Part shown: positions 11,330-22,480 of the stretch, piece by piece | Layout: each line of letters begins with the position of its first letter | Numbering within the stretch: the stretch's first letter is position 1 | Assembly (NCBI GenBank): GCA_013407085.1 | Contig: JACCGJ010003208.1 | Location: 21,321-85,320, forward strand | From: Atriophallophorus winterbourni | Lineage: Eukaryota; Platyhelminthes; Trematoda; Plagiorchiida; Microphallidae | Direction of reading: 5' to 3' | Length of the DNA stretch: 64,000 nt | Position numbers and translations under genes: made by a program | The notes under the pieces: generated by a model | What the model was told of the DNA's origin: nothing | Database searches by the model: none | What the model saw: the letters and a program-made list of their open reading frames with translations, nothing else

Positions 11330-14148
11330 ACTACGAACATTATTGATTGCTTATATACAAACACACAAAGTCTCCCTCGCAAATTGTTGAACCAAACAGC
11401 TTACACCCCGTTATTACTCATGAAAAACACAATTAAGTGCATCTATGCGAACTCTCCGAGATTTGTGATGACACGAACCCAGACATAGTTGCCAGAACAG
11501 AAACGTGATTCACTACCTCGTTTTCTGATCTGAAACTCTCTTCACGAAGCATGTCTTAATTTCGACTTGACCGTTTGAGTGATGGCGGAGGAGCAGCACT
11601 CTACTGCAAACAATTATTTATTTTCAGAGTTATGAACAACCAAAATCTGGATATACTCGACACGCTTTGGTGTTCTATAACTCTTAATTCTGGTGATCAG
11701 TGCGTTTGTGGAGTGATTTACCGTTCTCCAACCGAGAACCTCGACCTGAACAATAAACTGATTACTGTTTTGCACTATGTAACAACGCGATACAACACTT
11801 AAATTTTGATAATAGAAGCCTTCAAACATCCTCAGCTATATAACCGTGATGATCATCCACCACAGAAACTAGAAAACGAATTCCGAGCAGTCTTGGATTA
11901 CACACCCCTCTATAACCACGTTACCGGATTCACTTTTATAAAGAAAGCTGGTGGGCCGTCTACCTTAGACTCGATACTTACGTCTGATCTTACCGCTGTA
12001 GAAACTATCATCTTCAAATCGCCGATCAGACGGAGCGACCACGTTGTCCTAGAATTCGACTACGTGTGTTGTGCTAGGCGCAAATTTGACGGAATAAAAT
12101 GCTTCAGAAATGTAAACCACCGTACCCTTTGTGCACAGCTTCAAAGAATTAGTATCATACAGTTGGATTATTCCGATCCAGACAGTCATTGGCGCTCTCT
12201 CCTATGACACCTGAAATTCATATTGGAAAAACTTTCAAACCTCATCCAGAGGAAAAATTCTGGACGTAACAAATTTAAGCTACGCAGCAGGACCAAAATT
12301 GGATGCAGCAAAGGGCAAAAGCATGGGAGTTCCATCAGACTACAAATACAGCTGATTCTTGGATGCAATTAACACGACAGCGAGATAAAGTTATCAGCTT
12401 GATTCGATACGATAAACAGGCTTTTCCCTCGCAATCGATTTCACAGATGCATCGGAATCCAAAGCTTTTACATCGACTTTGTAAACGACAAAACAATTAT
12501 CAAACCAGGTGTCTTTGCTTCAAGAACTTAATTTAGCTTCACTGAATCCGTTGAACAAACCGCTGATTTGTTAGCAGAATTTAAGGCTGGAGTATTTGCA
12601 CCGAAACCCACAAAGCACGAACAGGAACCAAGCATGCGTTATGATCGTCCCACTCCGAGTGGAATAATAATTAATCGGAAGTTGGTTGCGCAGCACTCTA
12701 GGAAGTTAAACACAAAGAATTCTCCGGGACCAGAAAAAATTTCACTGAAGCTCCTCGAAAGCTGTCATGCGCAGCTCTCGAAACCTTTATCTCGTCTGTT
12801 TACTAATTGTTTCAAGTTGGAATAGAACCAATTGATTGGAAACTGGGACTAATCACACCAATTTACAAAATTGGATGCCGTTCTGAAGTAAAAAAATACA
12901 GGTTTTTGAGCGCATAATCACTGCAGAAGTAGTGCGCCACCTGGAATCGAACGGACTCTTGACAATTGCCCAACACGGATTTCGCAGAAACCGCTCTTGT
13001 CTAACTAATTTGCTGATATGTTTAGACGACTGGACTAGTGTAGTGTACGCTGGGGGCAGTATTCATGCATACTACCTTAACATTTCGGAAGCTTTTGACA
13101 AAGTCAATCACAACTTACTGTCGAACAAGCTAAAGAAACAAGGTATTGCTGGAGGACTGTATGACTCGTTGCGAGACTATCTCGGCGAAAGACACAGACA
13201 TGTTCGAGTTAATGGTATTCTATCGAAGGAAGTCGACATCACTAGCGGTGTTTCACAGGGATCCGTGCTTGAACCGATACTGTTTCTGATTTATATGAAT
13301 AACCCGCCAACACTACGCGGCAGTAAGATGGTTCTGTTCGCAGATGACATACAAATATGGAACAAAATCAGCATTGCCGAGGATTCCAGTGTGCTTCAAA
13401 GTGACTTGGATGCTGTGCGAATGTGGTTATCTGAAAATAACCTACCGCTAAACATGCAGAAGCCTTGAATCATGCACATCGGTCGTGTGCTAAGCTTTTC
13501 TTATTCATACAAGTTTGGCAACCATATCCTGGAGTACACCAAATTAGAAAAAGTCCTGAGTGTCTGGATTTGCGGTAGCCTGAAAAATGGTCTACAATGC
13601 GAAGCCGTTTACAAACGCGCGGTGTATTAAGGCGGATATTCGGACGTTTTTCCCGAAGCTGTTTTTCTCTGATGCTAAACACGTACATACACCTGCTTAC
13701 TGATTACGCTTCACAAGCATGGACCCTATGGCTTCAAAAAGACATTTCACTATTGGATCGCATATATCACAAAGCCTCAAACTTGGTCATAGGGCTCGAA
13801 AACCTTCCATTCACTGACCGACTAAGTGAACTTAAGCTAACGACACTTGCACAAAAAAAGACTGCCAGCCGACCTCCTCTTCTCCTCAAAGTCCTTAACA
13901 TTGTTTACCACCCTTTGGATATACTATTTCACCGGCGAACATCCAACAACAACCGCGGTCACAACTGCAAGTTAGAAATAACCCAATCCAATCAGAACTG
14001 TCGCAAATATTTGTATTCTGTGCGTATTTGTTTCGCTTGGAATTCCCTGCTAGCCAATTTGGTAAGATTGAACAATTTCTCAATATATAAATTAAAACTG
14101 GACGATTTCCTGAGAGCCAATCCAAATTATGCTCCGAACTATTTATAA
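11330..14148 (+). pseudogene. CR1-type ORF2: endonuclease plus reverse transcriptase, broken
   Basis: The endonuclease nicks target DNA and the RT copies element RNA onto the nick. The endonuclease part shows an ARTET string near 11,490, then GGGAALYCKQ (about 11,585) and CGVIYRSPTE (about 11,710), and continues to 12,207. The RT part (12,568-13,468) has NSPGPEKIS, QHGFRRNRSCLTNLL, ISEAFDKVNHNLL, SGVSQGSVLEPILFLIYMN and the catalytic FADD at 13,337-13,348. The C-terminal part (13,597-14,148) has LDRIYHKASNLVIGL, CRKYLYSVRICFAWNSL and ends in LDDFLRANPNYAPNYL. Segments lie in three frames, with a stop at 11,800-11,802 and frame changes near 12,210, 12,540, 12,850-12,930 and 13,470-13,590. Confidence 0.88.
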
Positions 14149-14319
14149 TCTATCGTTACCAGAATTATTTTGATTTAAAAATTTTTTACACACATATACA
14201 CATATAAACTTGTACCTATAGTTCAACTGCATGGTTGTTGTAAAGTAATTGATTTTTCAACCATAAAATCTTGATTCTTGAAGAAAATCATTGTTGGTTT
14301 AAAGCGGTATGACTATCTC

Positions 14320-14690
14320 ATAATACATTGCATTCGAAACTCACGTTTGAAGCAAACAGCGTAAAACCGTTTTCATAAGAGTAAAGGATACTAACACCAC
14401 ACTATATTGATCGTTTCAAATTGTTTACCAACTAATTTGCATTTCACTCTCACTAATGGTTGCATGATGAAACCTGAGAAGGATTTGATGGAAAAGGTTC
14501 GAATTTTGTTATTTTCTGACGGCTTAGACAGGCACCATCAACATGATTGATTACGATGGCAACATAAAATCTGTAGACATTTTAACCGTGAACTTAAAAA
14601 AAATCAATATTTAATGGATTTTAGTCACACATTTGCATACAAGCTTTACCGCTGATTTCGTTTCGTTTGCACTAATCAGGTGAGAACAAT
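14320..14690. repeat. R2 interspersed repeat, copy 2
   Basis: Collinear with 1,980-2,345: aactcacgttt, agcgtaaaaccgttt, gaaggatttgat, ctgacggcttagacaggca, then a terminal tgatttcgtttcg. It begins about 40 bp after the 3' end of the CR1 element. No coding potential seen. Confidence 0.6.
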
Positions 14691-16460
14691 ACGAATGACT
14701 CTGCATGTCTGTATACATTGCAGAAACAGTAAACATGTCAAGCTTGCAAGCCACTTGCAGCCATATAATGAACGAACAACCTGTTTAATAACAAGATATA
14801 ATAATGCTTGATACATTCAATTTGAAAACGTCTTATTCGGGAACATTTCTCTCTGGAACACACCACAATGTTTTCTCTGATGCTAGCATTCATCGGTTCG
14901 GGACACTACGATCAATCCTATTTTAGGATATAAAAATCTTTTTCAAGAACACTTTTGAATTCTGAATTCAGAAGTCCATATTCATCAAAAAGCAAATAAG
15001 CAAGAAGCTACCCTTTTTCATCAAAGTTGGATCTAATCGGTTAGATTGGTTGAATTTTTAATCCAAGAACTCTCTGATACACATACAATTATGCGCAAGT
15101 TGAAGGGATGTGTAACAGAAATTATGTGCTACATCGATAAATCTCCCACACCAATGAATTTAGCTGTGTTACAACTGAAATCTGAATGACAATTTAGATA
15201 AAAATTCATAAAGATACGCATGACGTTACGAACACAAGATTCACTTGTCATGAGATATATAGTATCAGGAATGCTTTTCAGTTTGAAGAGCTAATAGTTT
15301 TCTGAGTGTTATAGATTTGTAATCGAATCATAGAAATATGGAACATTTTAGACTTCATTTATACGGAACATTTTTTCCCGTTCATCTTTGCAGATTGGGA
15401 TGGGAATATAGTGTTCTTGAAGCGTAAGTTGACAATAGATAAAATTGAACTCATGATTTGAGTTGATCATTGAACGGCTTCACGCCGGATCAGTGAAGTT
15501 TGACTGGTTGTTGATTTGGAGCAGTTAAGGTATCTTAAACTGAATAGATTATGAAATAGTTGTTATGATGTTCCGTACTACGCAATATCAAACATGTACG
15601 GTTGCACAAACAGAAACCGGGTGAAAATTCAATGTCGATGTAAAGTGAAACTATCAGAGACAACATATGATTAGCGCTCGATGCTCCATAGTATTTGAGT
15701 TCAAATGCATCACTAGATATCGGGAAACGTTTTATTCTGTTTCTCGTACTTTATCTATTTACTGTCATAGTACATTATTTGCAGGTAAAAAAGATAAAAA
15801 AATATGAATCGCGATGCAATTTCAGCATTGCACGGAATTTGTGAAAAAAAGAACGAAAGATTCCAAGGAAATATTAATTTTGATCGTAAATGGAAGATTT
15901 GAACAACAAGTTATAATTTTTGTTCGTACACACACTGCCTAAATGAATCTTAATGATGCCCACCTGGGATATTGGACTTAGATTTTTACGAAATTCAGCT
16001 TTGTAGATGTTTTGAACTTCATTTTTCACAATGCTGACAATATGTTGGCTTATTTGAGCGTCTTACAGGCATCACTCTTTGGTTATGTTTCAGCATGATT
16101 TAGACAAGCACATCTCAACAGCGGCATCCAATTATAAATCAATACATCATTCGTCAAGATTCGATGAATAAGAAGATTGGTCGAGACAGCATACCGAGAA
16201 AAGAAATATGAGCATTAAGGTTGATCAAGAGTATGTATCCACTCTTATCATTTCCGTTGAAAACTGTCAGGTTGAACTATCACATAATGTCACATTTCTT
16301 TCTTCGAACATTGAATAACCTCCAGCTGGCCACGGAGATTGATGGACGGATTGGCAAACCGACCTTTAACTTGTCCCTCTTGAACTCTGGTAACCGGAAC
16401 AACTGCAAATTGGATGTTAGGACAAAGATGCTAGTAAACCAATAGACAACTGGCTAAAAA
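14690..16460. other. Unrecognised AT-rich sequence
   Basis: No reading frame above 75 codons, no recognised protein motif and no clear similarity to other parts of the window. A 74-codon frame at 16,221-16,445 shows no family motif. Confidence 0.5.
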
Positions 16461-16469
16461 CGCTATCGC

Positions 16470-16565
16470 CGGGATAGATAGTAACGCCGTATTTTGCAGA
16501 ACGTTAAAAGATATATCGGAGGTGTTGCACATTCTCCTCGTAAGATGAAGTATCTACTAATTAGT
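16470..16565 (-). pseudogene. Small Gypsy reverse transcriptase fragment
   Basis: On the minus strand this stretch matches the end of the RT fragment at 3,930-3,840 at DNA level (shared pattern: aacgtt(g/a)aaagatata, then ctcctcgt, gatgaa, tactaat). The translation includes SYEENVQHLRYIF followed by a stop and a GV-type string. Only about 30 codons are recognisable, embedded immediately before an R1 copy. Confidence 0.6.
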
Positions 16566-18215
16566 CTGGCTTCACGTGCGTGAACACTTGCACTGAATTA
16601 CCGGGGTACTGGTCCTGTTGTTTTCTCAAACGATACGTATCGTGATCATGTCGTTTCGCGAATAGGATCTTAATAGTGGTGTACAATTGAAATGCATGCA
16701 ATAATATGTAGTTATTTATGTTTGCCATCCAACATTATCAAAACGAACCTATTCACCGAGTATCACAATTTAACAGCACCATCCGCAACACCATGTTTTG
16801 TTCAACTTTGGACGTTCAAAAATAATGTAATAGCCCTAAATTCGCGTTTTATACGGAACGTTCGTTTACGCTGGAATATCCACAACGTGTTTCACTACAC
16901 AAAATGATACGTACCGTGACCCTATCGCTGAGACAATCGGAACAAAATATCGATGTGGATAAAAGATACGAAGAATGTGATTCAATTAGCATCGATTTTC
17001 ATCAGTGTGCTAAGCTATTGACTTCAGGACCTGGTATCTCTTCTGGCTTGTAGTGAACAAATTTTACCATCCGAATATGACTTTTTTCAACGAAATACTT
17101 GGGTAATAGCGATACATAAAGTGCGGGTCATTGCCTTCATACATTGTTTGAACGCAGAATCAATGACATGACGCTAAGAACACAAGATTCACTCGACTCG
17201 ATGTATTTAGTATTTCAAATACTTTTCAGCGTTGGATATAAAGACGAAGATGATGGAATACAGCGTGTGTGTACCGGATGCATGAATGCATGTCAGTGAT
17301 ACCTGGAAGTTCCGCGCAATACATAGACTTGATCTAAATGCTATCCATCTAAATCGCAGATTTTGCCTCAAATGCTGTTCGAAACTCACACCATCTACAG
17401 TTGTCAATCGACCAGATAGTGTCGCGAATATTGTTACTTAAACCGAAATATTATGAACTTAATCATCTCTATCTAATACGAAATAGTGCCCCCAAGGCTG
17501 TTCGAAAATCATAGTATCCATAGTTATCAATCGAACAGATTGTGCCCCAGAGGTTGTTCATCAAAAATCGAACTGTTCCGTCATTCGATATGCCGAATAG
17601 CATTGAAGCATCATGCTTATGTGATGTAAATCCATAGTTAACGTTGGCCGATCGAGACCAGAAATAATTGAAGTATCCTTTCCATATCTAAAGTAATACT
17701 ATTCGTATCTGAGTATACAGATCAATCTCATAATTTGATCTGGCTACTTAATTTATTCCTCGTTTCGAATTCATAAATACAAAGAAATAATAAATAAGCA
17801 TTTTATCAAGCCAAATGAGAAACCTTACCTGGATTTGATACCGACAGGTCATTAATTGTCAACGAGCGGCAACTGAAAAACATTGCACTCGGTTTATTCC
17901 CGAGTCCTATAAGACCAGCTCTACTAACTTACACCCACGAGTCCAACAACACAATAGAAAGCCAAGTGGACAAATACGGTTATTACAAACAAGACCTTTA
18001 TGGGTTAATCAAATAACCACAACACTGATCCTGAAGCGTTTCTGTCTGGTTAATCACGTCGGTCCGAAATATCAGTCGATTGCGGCTAACGTTCTCCATC
18101 GGTTTATGTTTCCAAAATGCTGTTGCTTTAATCGAAATATTATGAGTTCGTTGTTGTCATCTTCCAACTGTATAGCGCTGATTGCTCTAATGTTGTGTCG
18201 CACGTTCTCTATTAT
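16560..18215. repeat. R1 interspersed repeat, two overlapping or rearranged copies
   Basis: 16,690-17,060 matches 2,740-3,000 and 6,590-6,760. 17,350-17,560 contains a short module (atc(t/g)a..agttgtcaatcgac..agatagtg) present twice in succession, also found near 5,600 and 20,105. 17,600-18,200 matches 5,700-6,370. The repeated module suggests partial tandem duplication inside R1. No gene recognised. Confidence 0.65.
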
Positions 18216-18600
18216 TCAAATATGAAGCAATATCCTTATTACGCGTAGATGAGGTCCGTTTGAAGTTCTAGAGGACTGGTTAATGTAGGTGTCAATTATA
18301 GAAATACATGGCTATGATCAATCTGTCAAATTCAATGATGTGCCGATCCATAATCATTTCTCGAATTAAAACGGTGTGAGAATCTAGTCACTCTCATAAT
18401 CTTCTTTAGCCTGTTTCTATTGAAAAGGACATCATTTTCAAAAAGAAGAAGATAAATTCACGAGGATTCCTAATGCAAGGGTGGAACTCTGTAAGTTGAA
18501 CAGAGGCAGTCTATCCAGAACCAATCAGGTACACGAAGATTCTGGTTGAGTTAATGTGATAAAATGTCCTTAAGATGGTTGCACTAACTGCAACTTTTCG
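18215..18600. repeat. Repeat shared with 21,960-22,150
   Basis: 18,215-18,370 aligns with 21,965-22,110: tcaaatatgaagc(a/g)atatcc, acgcgtagatgag, a ggac(t/c)gg block and a tgatcaatctgt block. The rest to 18,600 is unrecognised. Confidence 0.55.
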
Positions 18601-19800
18601 ATAGTAAACGTCATAGTAAATGGGACAGGCTTGTTTGACAAATCGGATGGATCTTTCAAAATGCGTAGATGAATTTCCTGGTAAAATTTACGCGGTGACT
18701 GTTTTGTCGACAAGCGGGCATTTTAGCGGGCTATATGAGAGAAACCGTCAGGTCAACGAGTGGCAACTAACAAACATTTGCGAACATGTTTGGGCAAATC
18801 AAACAACCACAGCACTGAACCGGAATCATTTCAGTCCGGATTGTAAATTCGGTCTGATTTATCAGTCGATTTCGTGACAACCGGTACAGGTCAAGCCGTG
18901 GACTCGCAGGTCTCGTTTGTTAGACCCTACAGATTTGATCTCGTTCGATTGCGGCTAACGTTTTCTACCTGTTCATGTTTTCAAAATGCTGTTGCTTTAA
19001 CCGAAATATTATGGGTTCGCATTTGCCATTTTCCAACTGTTTGGCTTTGCTTGCTCTTATGATGTGTCAGACGTTAAGGTTCCACATAACGTTCTGAACC
19101 ACTAGATTTGCTCATATCGATAATGCGCTTTAAGCAATCACAAAATGCTACATCAATATTCCATGAACGAATATCTTGATTTACACATATGAAATTGGGT
19201 TATGCGCGTGTGATCGAACATTTTTTTGTCAAAATACACGATTGTGCCATACAAGATCACTGATTTTAATAGTGTTCCAATCTTTTAATGCAAACCAATC
19301 CCGATCGTTTAGCATGTGCCAGTCTAATACAGACAAAACGAACCGGGAGGAGGGGTGGGTGTTTAGATGAAATGCATGAAAATATGTATTATGCGATAAT
19401 ATATATCTAATGATGTTCGCCATCAAACATTTTTGTAACAAACTGATTTATTGCCTATCATATTTTACCAGCACGTCCTGGAACACCAGGTATGTTGGAC
19501 TATGAACGTTGGAATACAATGTGCCAGCCCAGTAGTTTACTACTCTGACAATCTTTAGTTTATTACGAAATTTCCGCAACTGGTTCCTGACAGTTTGCTT
19601 TTGTCATACGTAGTCAAGTACAAAGGTTTTTTGTTAAACAACGTTTTTCTTCTGAATAGATTCTAACCATGAAATAAATGATCACATACAATAACACGAA
19701 TATTCATTGATAATGAAAATACTATATTAACATGTATTAACAATTATTACATCAATACTAATAAATCAATTACTGGTCATACAAATATCCGATTTGAAAG
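18600..19800. repeat. R1 copy plus downstream unit duplicated at 21.4-21.9 kb
   Basis: 18,655-18,740 repeats the gcgtagatg..cctggt module also seen at 22,120. 18,790-19,080 is the standard R1 module. 19,285-19,500 matches 1,430-1,640 and 21,440-21,650. 19,540-19,800 aligns with 21,690-21,930 (attcattgataatgaaaata, then aatactaataaatcaa). The shared order at ~2.15 kb spacing suggests an ancient tandem duplication. No coding region supported. Confidence 0.6.
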
Positions 19801-20060
19801 AAAGACACGTTTCCCGTGTAAATGGATATTTTATAATGGAAATAATTGAACTATACAAACAACTGATGAAATACGTAACGTAGTCGTTGTTAGGTTGATG
19901 ATCCACTGAGAAACTTAACGTTGTCATCGAAAGATAGATCAAGACTCATTAACCCATTAGCGGGTTAGGAGTGATACGAGAGAATAAGCGAATTGTCCAG
20001 TCTTCAAATTTGAGACCGGGACGTTCAGCGCAATAAAAAGATGAAAGCTGAATTCTATCT
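19800..20060. other. Unrecognised sequence
   Basis: No reading frame or recognisable repeat. It includes a short imperfect palindrome at about 19,950-19,965 (aacccattagcgggtt). Confidence 0.4.
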
Positions 20061-20925
20061 AACTTAAGATCATATATTTATTAGAACTGATGTTTGTAAC
20101 TCACATCATCTACAGTCATTGATCGACCGGATTGTGTATATCCCTGTGAGAGCTGCAGGAGAGATTGTTTCTTACAAATCGAACTGTTTCATAAGCTTAT
20201 ACGCTGTGCAACTAAAAGCATTAGGAGAATGTGATGTGCAATCATCATAGACATCGGCGAACGGATGCCAATAACAATGCATGGAAAGCTTCTGTCTCTT
20301 TTATATCTTCCTATTTGAGTTTGGAGACCAATTTCATGATTTCAAAGTTCTGATTTTTTGAATTTTGAACGCCATAATAATGAAACGTTATAAAAAGTAT
20401 TTTAGCAGGCCTAGGGAGAAAAGCTAAACCAGGATTTAATTGCACAGGTCATTTATTGCCCATGATTGGCAACTGGAGGATGACTGACCCATTATTACCA
20501 CATTTTATAATTTCGAATTTTCGATCCTGAAGCATGTCTGTTCGGTTTGTCACCTCGGGCTGATTTATCAGTCGATTTCGTGACAGCGGGTACAATTCAA
20601 GCCCTCGCGTCACAGATTTTTTTGCAGACCCTAAGTAATTTGAACTCGTTTAATTGCAGATGACGTTCTCCATGTGTTCATGTTTTCGAAAAGGCTGTTG
20701 CTTGAACCAACATATTACGATTTCGCGCTAGTTCAGTTCAATCTTTTTGGCGCTGCTCGCTCCTGCGTTGTGTCTAACGATAACGTTCTGCAAATAATTC
20801 AAAAGCTCTAGATTAGCGAACATGGATAATGTAATTTGCACCGTCACGAAATTTTACCTCAATATTTCTTGAACAAACTTCTTGATTCGATGCCATCAAG
20901 ATGTGTAATCAAACAGTTGTTGTTG
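20060..20925. repeat. R1 interspersed repeat copy, target of an RTE insertion
   Basis: Standard R1 modules in order (tcgaccggattgtg, cgggctgatttatcagtcga, ttgaaccaacatattacga, ctcaatattt). At about 20,925 it is interrupted by the 3' end of an RTE element. R1-type sequence resumes at about 21,430 with the module that follows in other copies. Confidence 0.65.
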
Positions 20926-21405
20926 GCCTCCTTTGATCGATGTCGACCACGCATGTACATTACCATTGCGTGAATGTTCATGTTCTACAGTTTTTGGAAT
21001 GGAATAAAACAGTCTGATTTGGAAGAAACAATCTCTATCGCAGAGCTGGCAAGGAAAGTAAGATCTCGGTTGTATTGCATTAGTTGCACGCTGACGGCGT
21101 GATCTGCGTTCGACATCTTAGTGCTGTATCTGCTCCTCACCATCTCGCACACGACGCTTTACACAATGCCTGAACATTTTGCAGTCGAAAGCATGTTTTT
21201 ACTAACTCACCGGGTCAATGGCAAGAGCATTTATATCTCTTTTACAAATTTCTTTGTACCACAAGTGCGGTCTGCCCAATGTACAACCTCCTAATTGCAA
21301 CTTGCCATAGAGTAGATCTTCAGTAATACGACCATTTCCCATTCTGTATAAGTCATACAGTATGTTAGCGCCAAAATAAACGAAATTTGCATGGAAGCAT
21401 ACTTA
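20925..21405 (-). mobile_element. RTE-like LINE, 3' end fragment
   Basis: Read on the minus strand from about 21,365, the translation includes YRMGNGRITEDLLYGKLQLG, then GRPHLWYKEICKRDINALAID. This is the conserved RTE C-terminus (RM..GRI...LLYGEL...GR...L.YKD.CKRDM..L.ID). A degenerate C2H2-type finger follows (CQLCDRDCFFQIRLF). The element end near 20,930 (ggaggccaacaa on the minus strand) matches the end of the plus-strand copy at 31,200. About 480 bp remain, consistent with 5' truncation at insertion. Stops are present. Confidence 0.82.
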
Positions 21406-21930
21406 GTTTTGCATTCCTCTAATCCATCAAGGCACTTCAATTCCGATGGTGCAGCGTGTACTTGTCGAATGCAAACAAATTAAACCCGGTCGCAGGTGGC
21501 TGTATGTGTAGTGGATATGCATGCAGATATGTGTGATGCAATAATATGTAGCCTATTATATTTGCTTTCTAACATTATTGATACAAACTGATTTATGGTG
21601 ATTATTGTTTACTAGTTTCTTCCGCAACACCAGGTATGTTTGACGCTCAACGTTTGGAAATAATAGTGAAGCTCTGAATAAGAAATTTCCATGTATGCTG
21701 AGTTTATTTCTGGATTTACGCAACTAGTTCCTAACAGTTAGCACTCTTAAACGTATTTGAATTAAACGGTTTTTATTGATATGTCTTCAAAAGTGTTTCT
21801 TACAATGGAACAAATGATCAAATACAATAATATCATTATTCATTGATAATGAAAATACTTTATTTATATGCAATATCAATTTTGACATTAATACTAATAA
21901 ATCAAATAATGGCAATAGAACTTACTAATT
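21405..21930. repeat. R1 copy, right-hand part after RTE insertion
   Basis: 21,440-21,650 matches 1,430-1,640 and 19,285-19,500. 21,690-21,930 matches 19,540-19,800. See the duplication comment at 18.6-19.8 kb. Confidence 0.6.
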
Positions 21931-21949
21931 GGATGATAATTTGATAATT

Positions 21950-22150
21950 TGTCTGAATTTTCCTGTCGTCAAATATGAAGCGATATCCCAACTACGCGTA
22001 GATGAGAAAGGTTTGAATTTTCTGAGGACCGGATACAGTGGGTGTTAATTATCGGACGACATGTATCTGATCAATCTGTTACTGGTTCCGATCAGAAATC
22101 ATATATCGAAAATGAGCGTAGATGCATTTTCTGGTTACATTAACGCAGTG
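21950..22150. repeat. Repeat shared with 18,215-18,370 and 18,655-18,740
   Basis: Two modules found separated in the 18 kb region (tcaaatatgaagcgatatcc and tgagcgtagatgcattttct) are contiguous here, followed by acgcagtgaccgttttgtcg. Confidence 0.55.
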
Positions 22151-22480
22151 ACCGTTTTGTCGCAAAGCTTGACTGCTTCCGTTTGGATAATTATCACAAT
22201 CTTTTTCAACAAATATCTCAAATAAAGTTATGGATTTCCTTGTGGCTATTTTACATCAGGATGTACTATACAATCGTAACAAAGCGTAAATTGATCTGAC
22301 CAGCATCAACCATGAAACGAACATCAATGTCCTGTTGTTGCTCGAAATTGCTTGTTTGGTATTTATGTTGGTCATGTCAATTAGATGCCAAGAACGATTA
22401 GTTTATGTACACTAGTTTGATCTGAATATTTAGACATCAATCCTCAAAGCCGTTCGCCATATTAAACCAGTAAGCTCACA
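22150..22480. other. Unrecognised sequence
   Basis: No open frame, no repeat partner noticed. Confidence 0.4.

Larger units (their letters stand above)
10386..14283 (+). mobile_element. Near full-length CR1-like non-LTR retrotransposon (inactive)
   Basis: In order: an ORF1-type region (10,386-11,104), an AP-endonuclease region (about 11,330-12,210), a reverse transcriptase (about 12,550-13,468), a post-RT region (13,490-14,148), and a ~135-bp 3' tail ending in a cataaaatcttgattcttg string (14,261-14,279). At about 3.9 kb this is the most complete retroelement here. ORF2 runs through several frames with at least one in-frame stop (11,800), so it cannot be active without repair. The same 3' terminal string marks the ends of the CR1 copies at 25.68 and 55.11 kb. 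It serves as the reference for the other CR1 remnants in the window. Confidence 0.88.
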
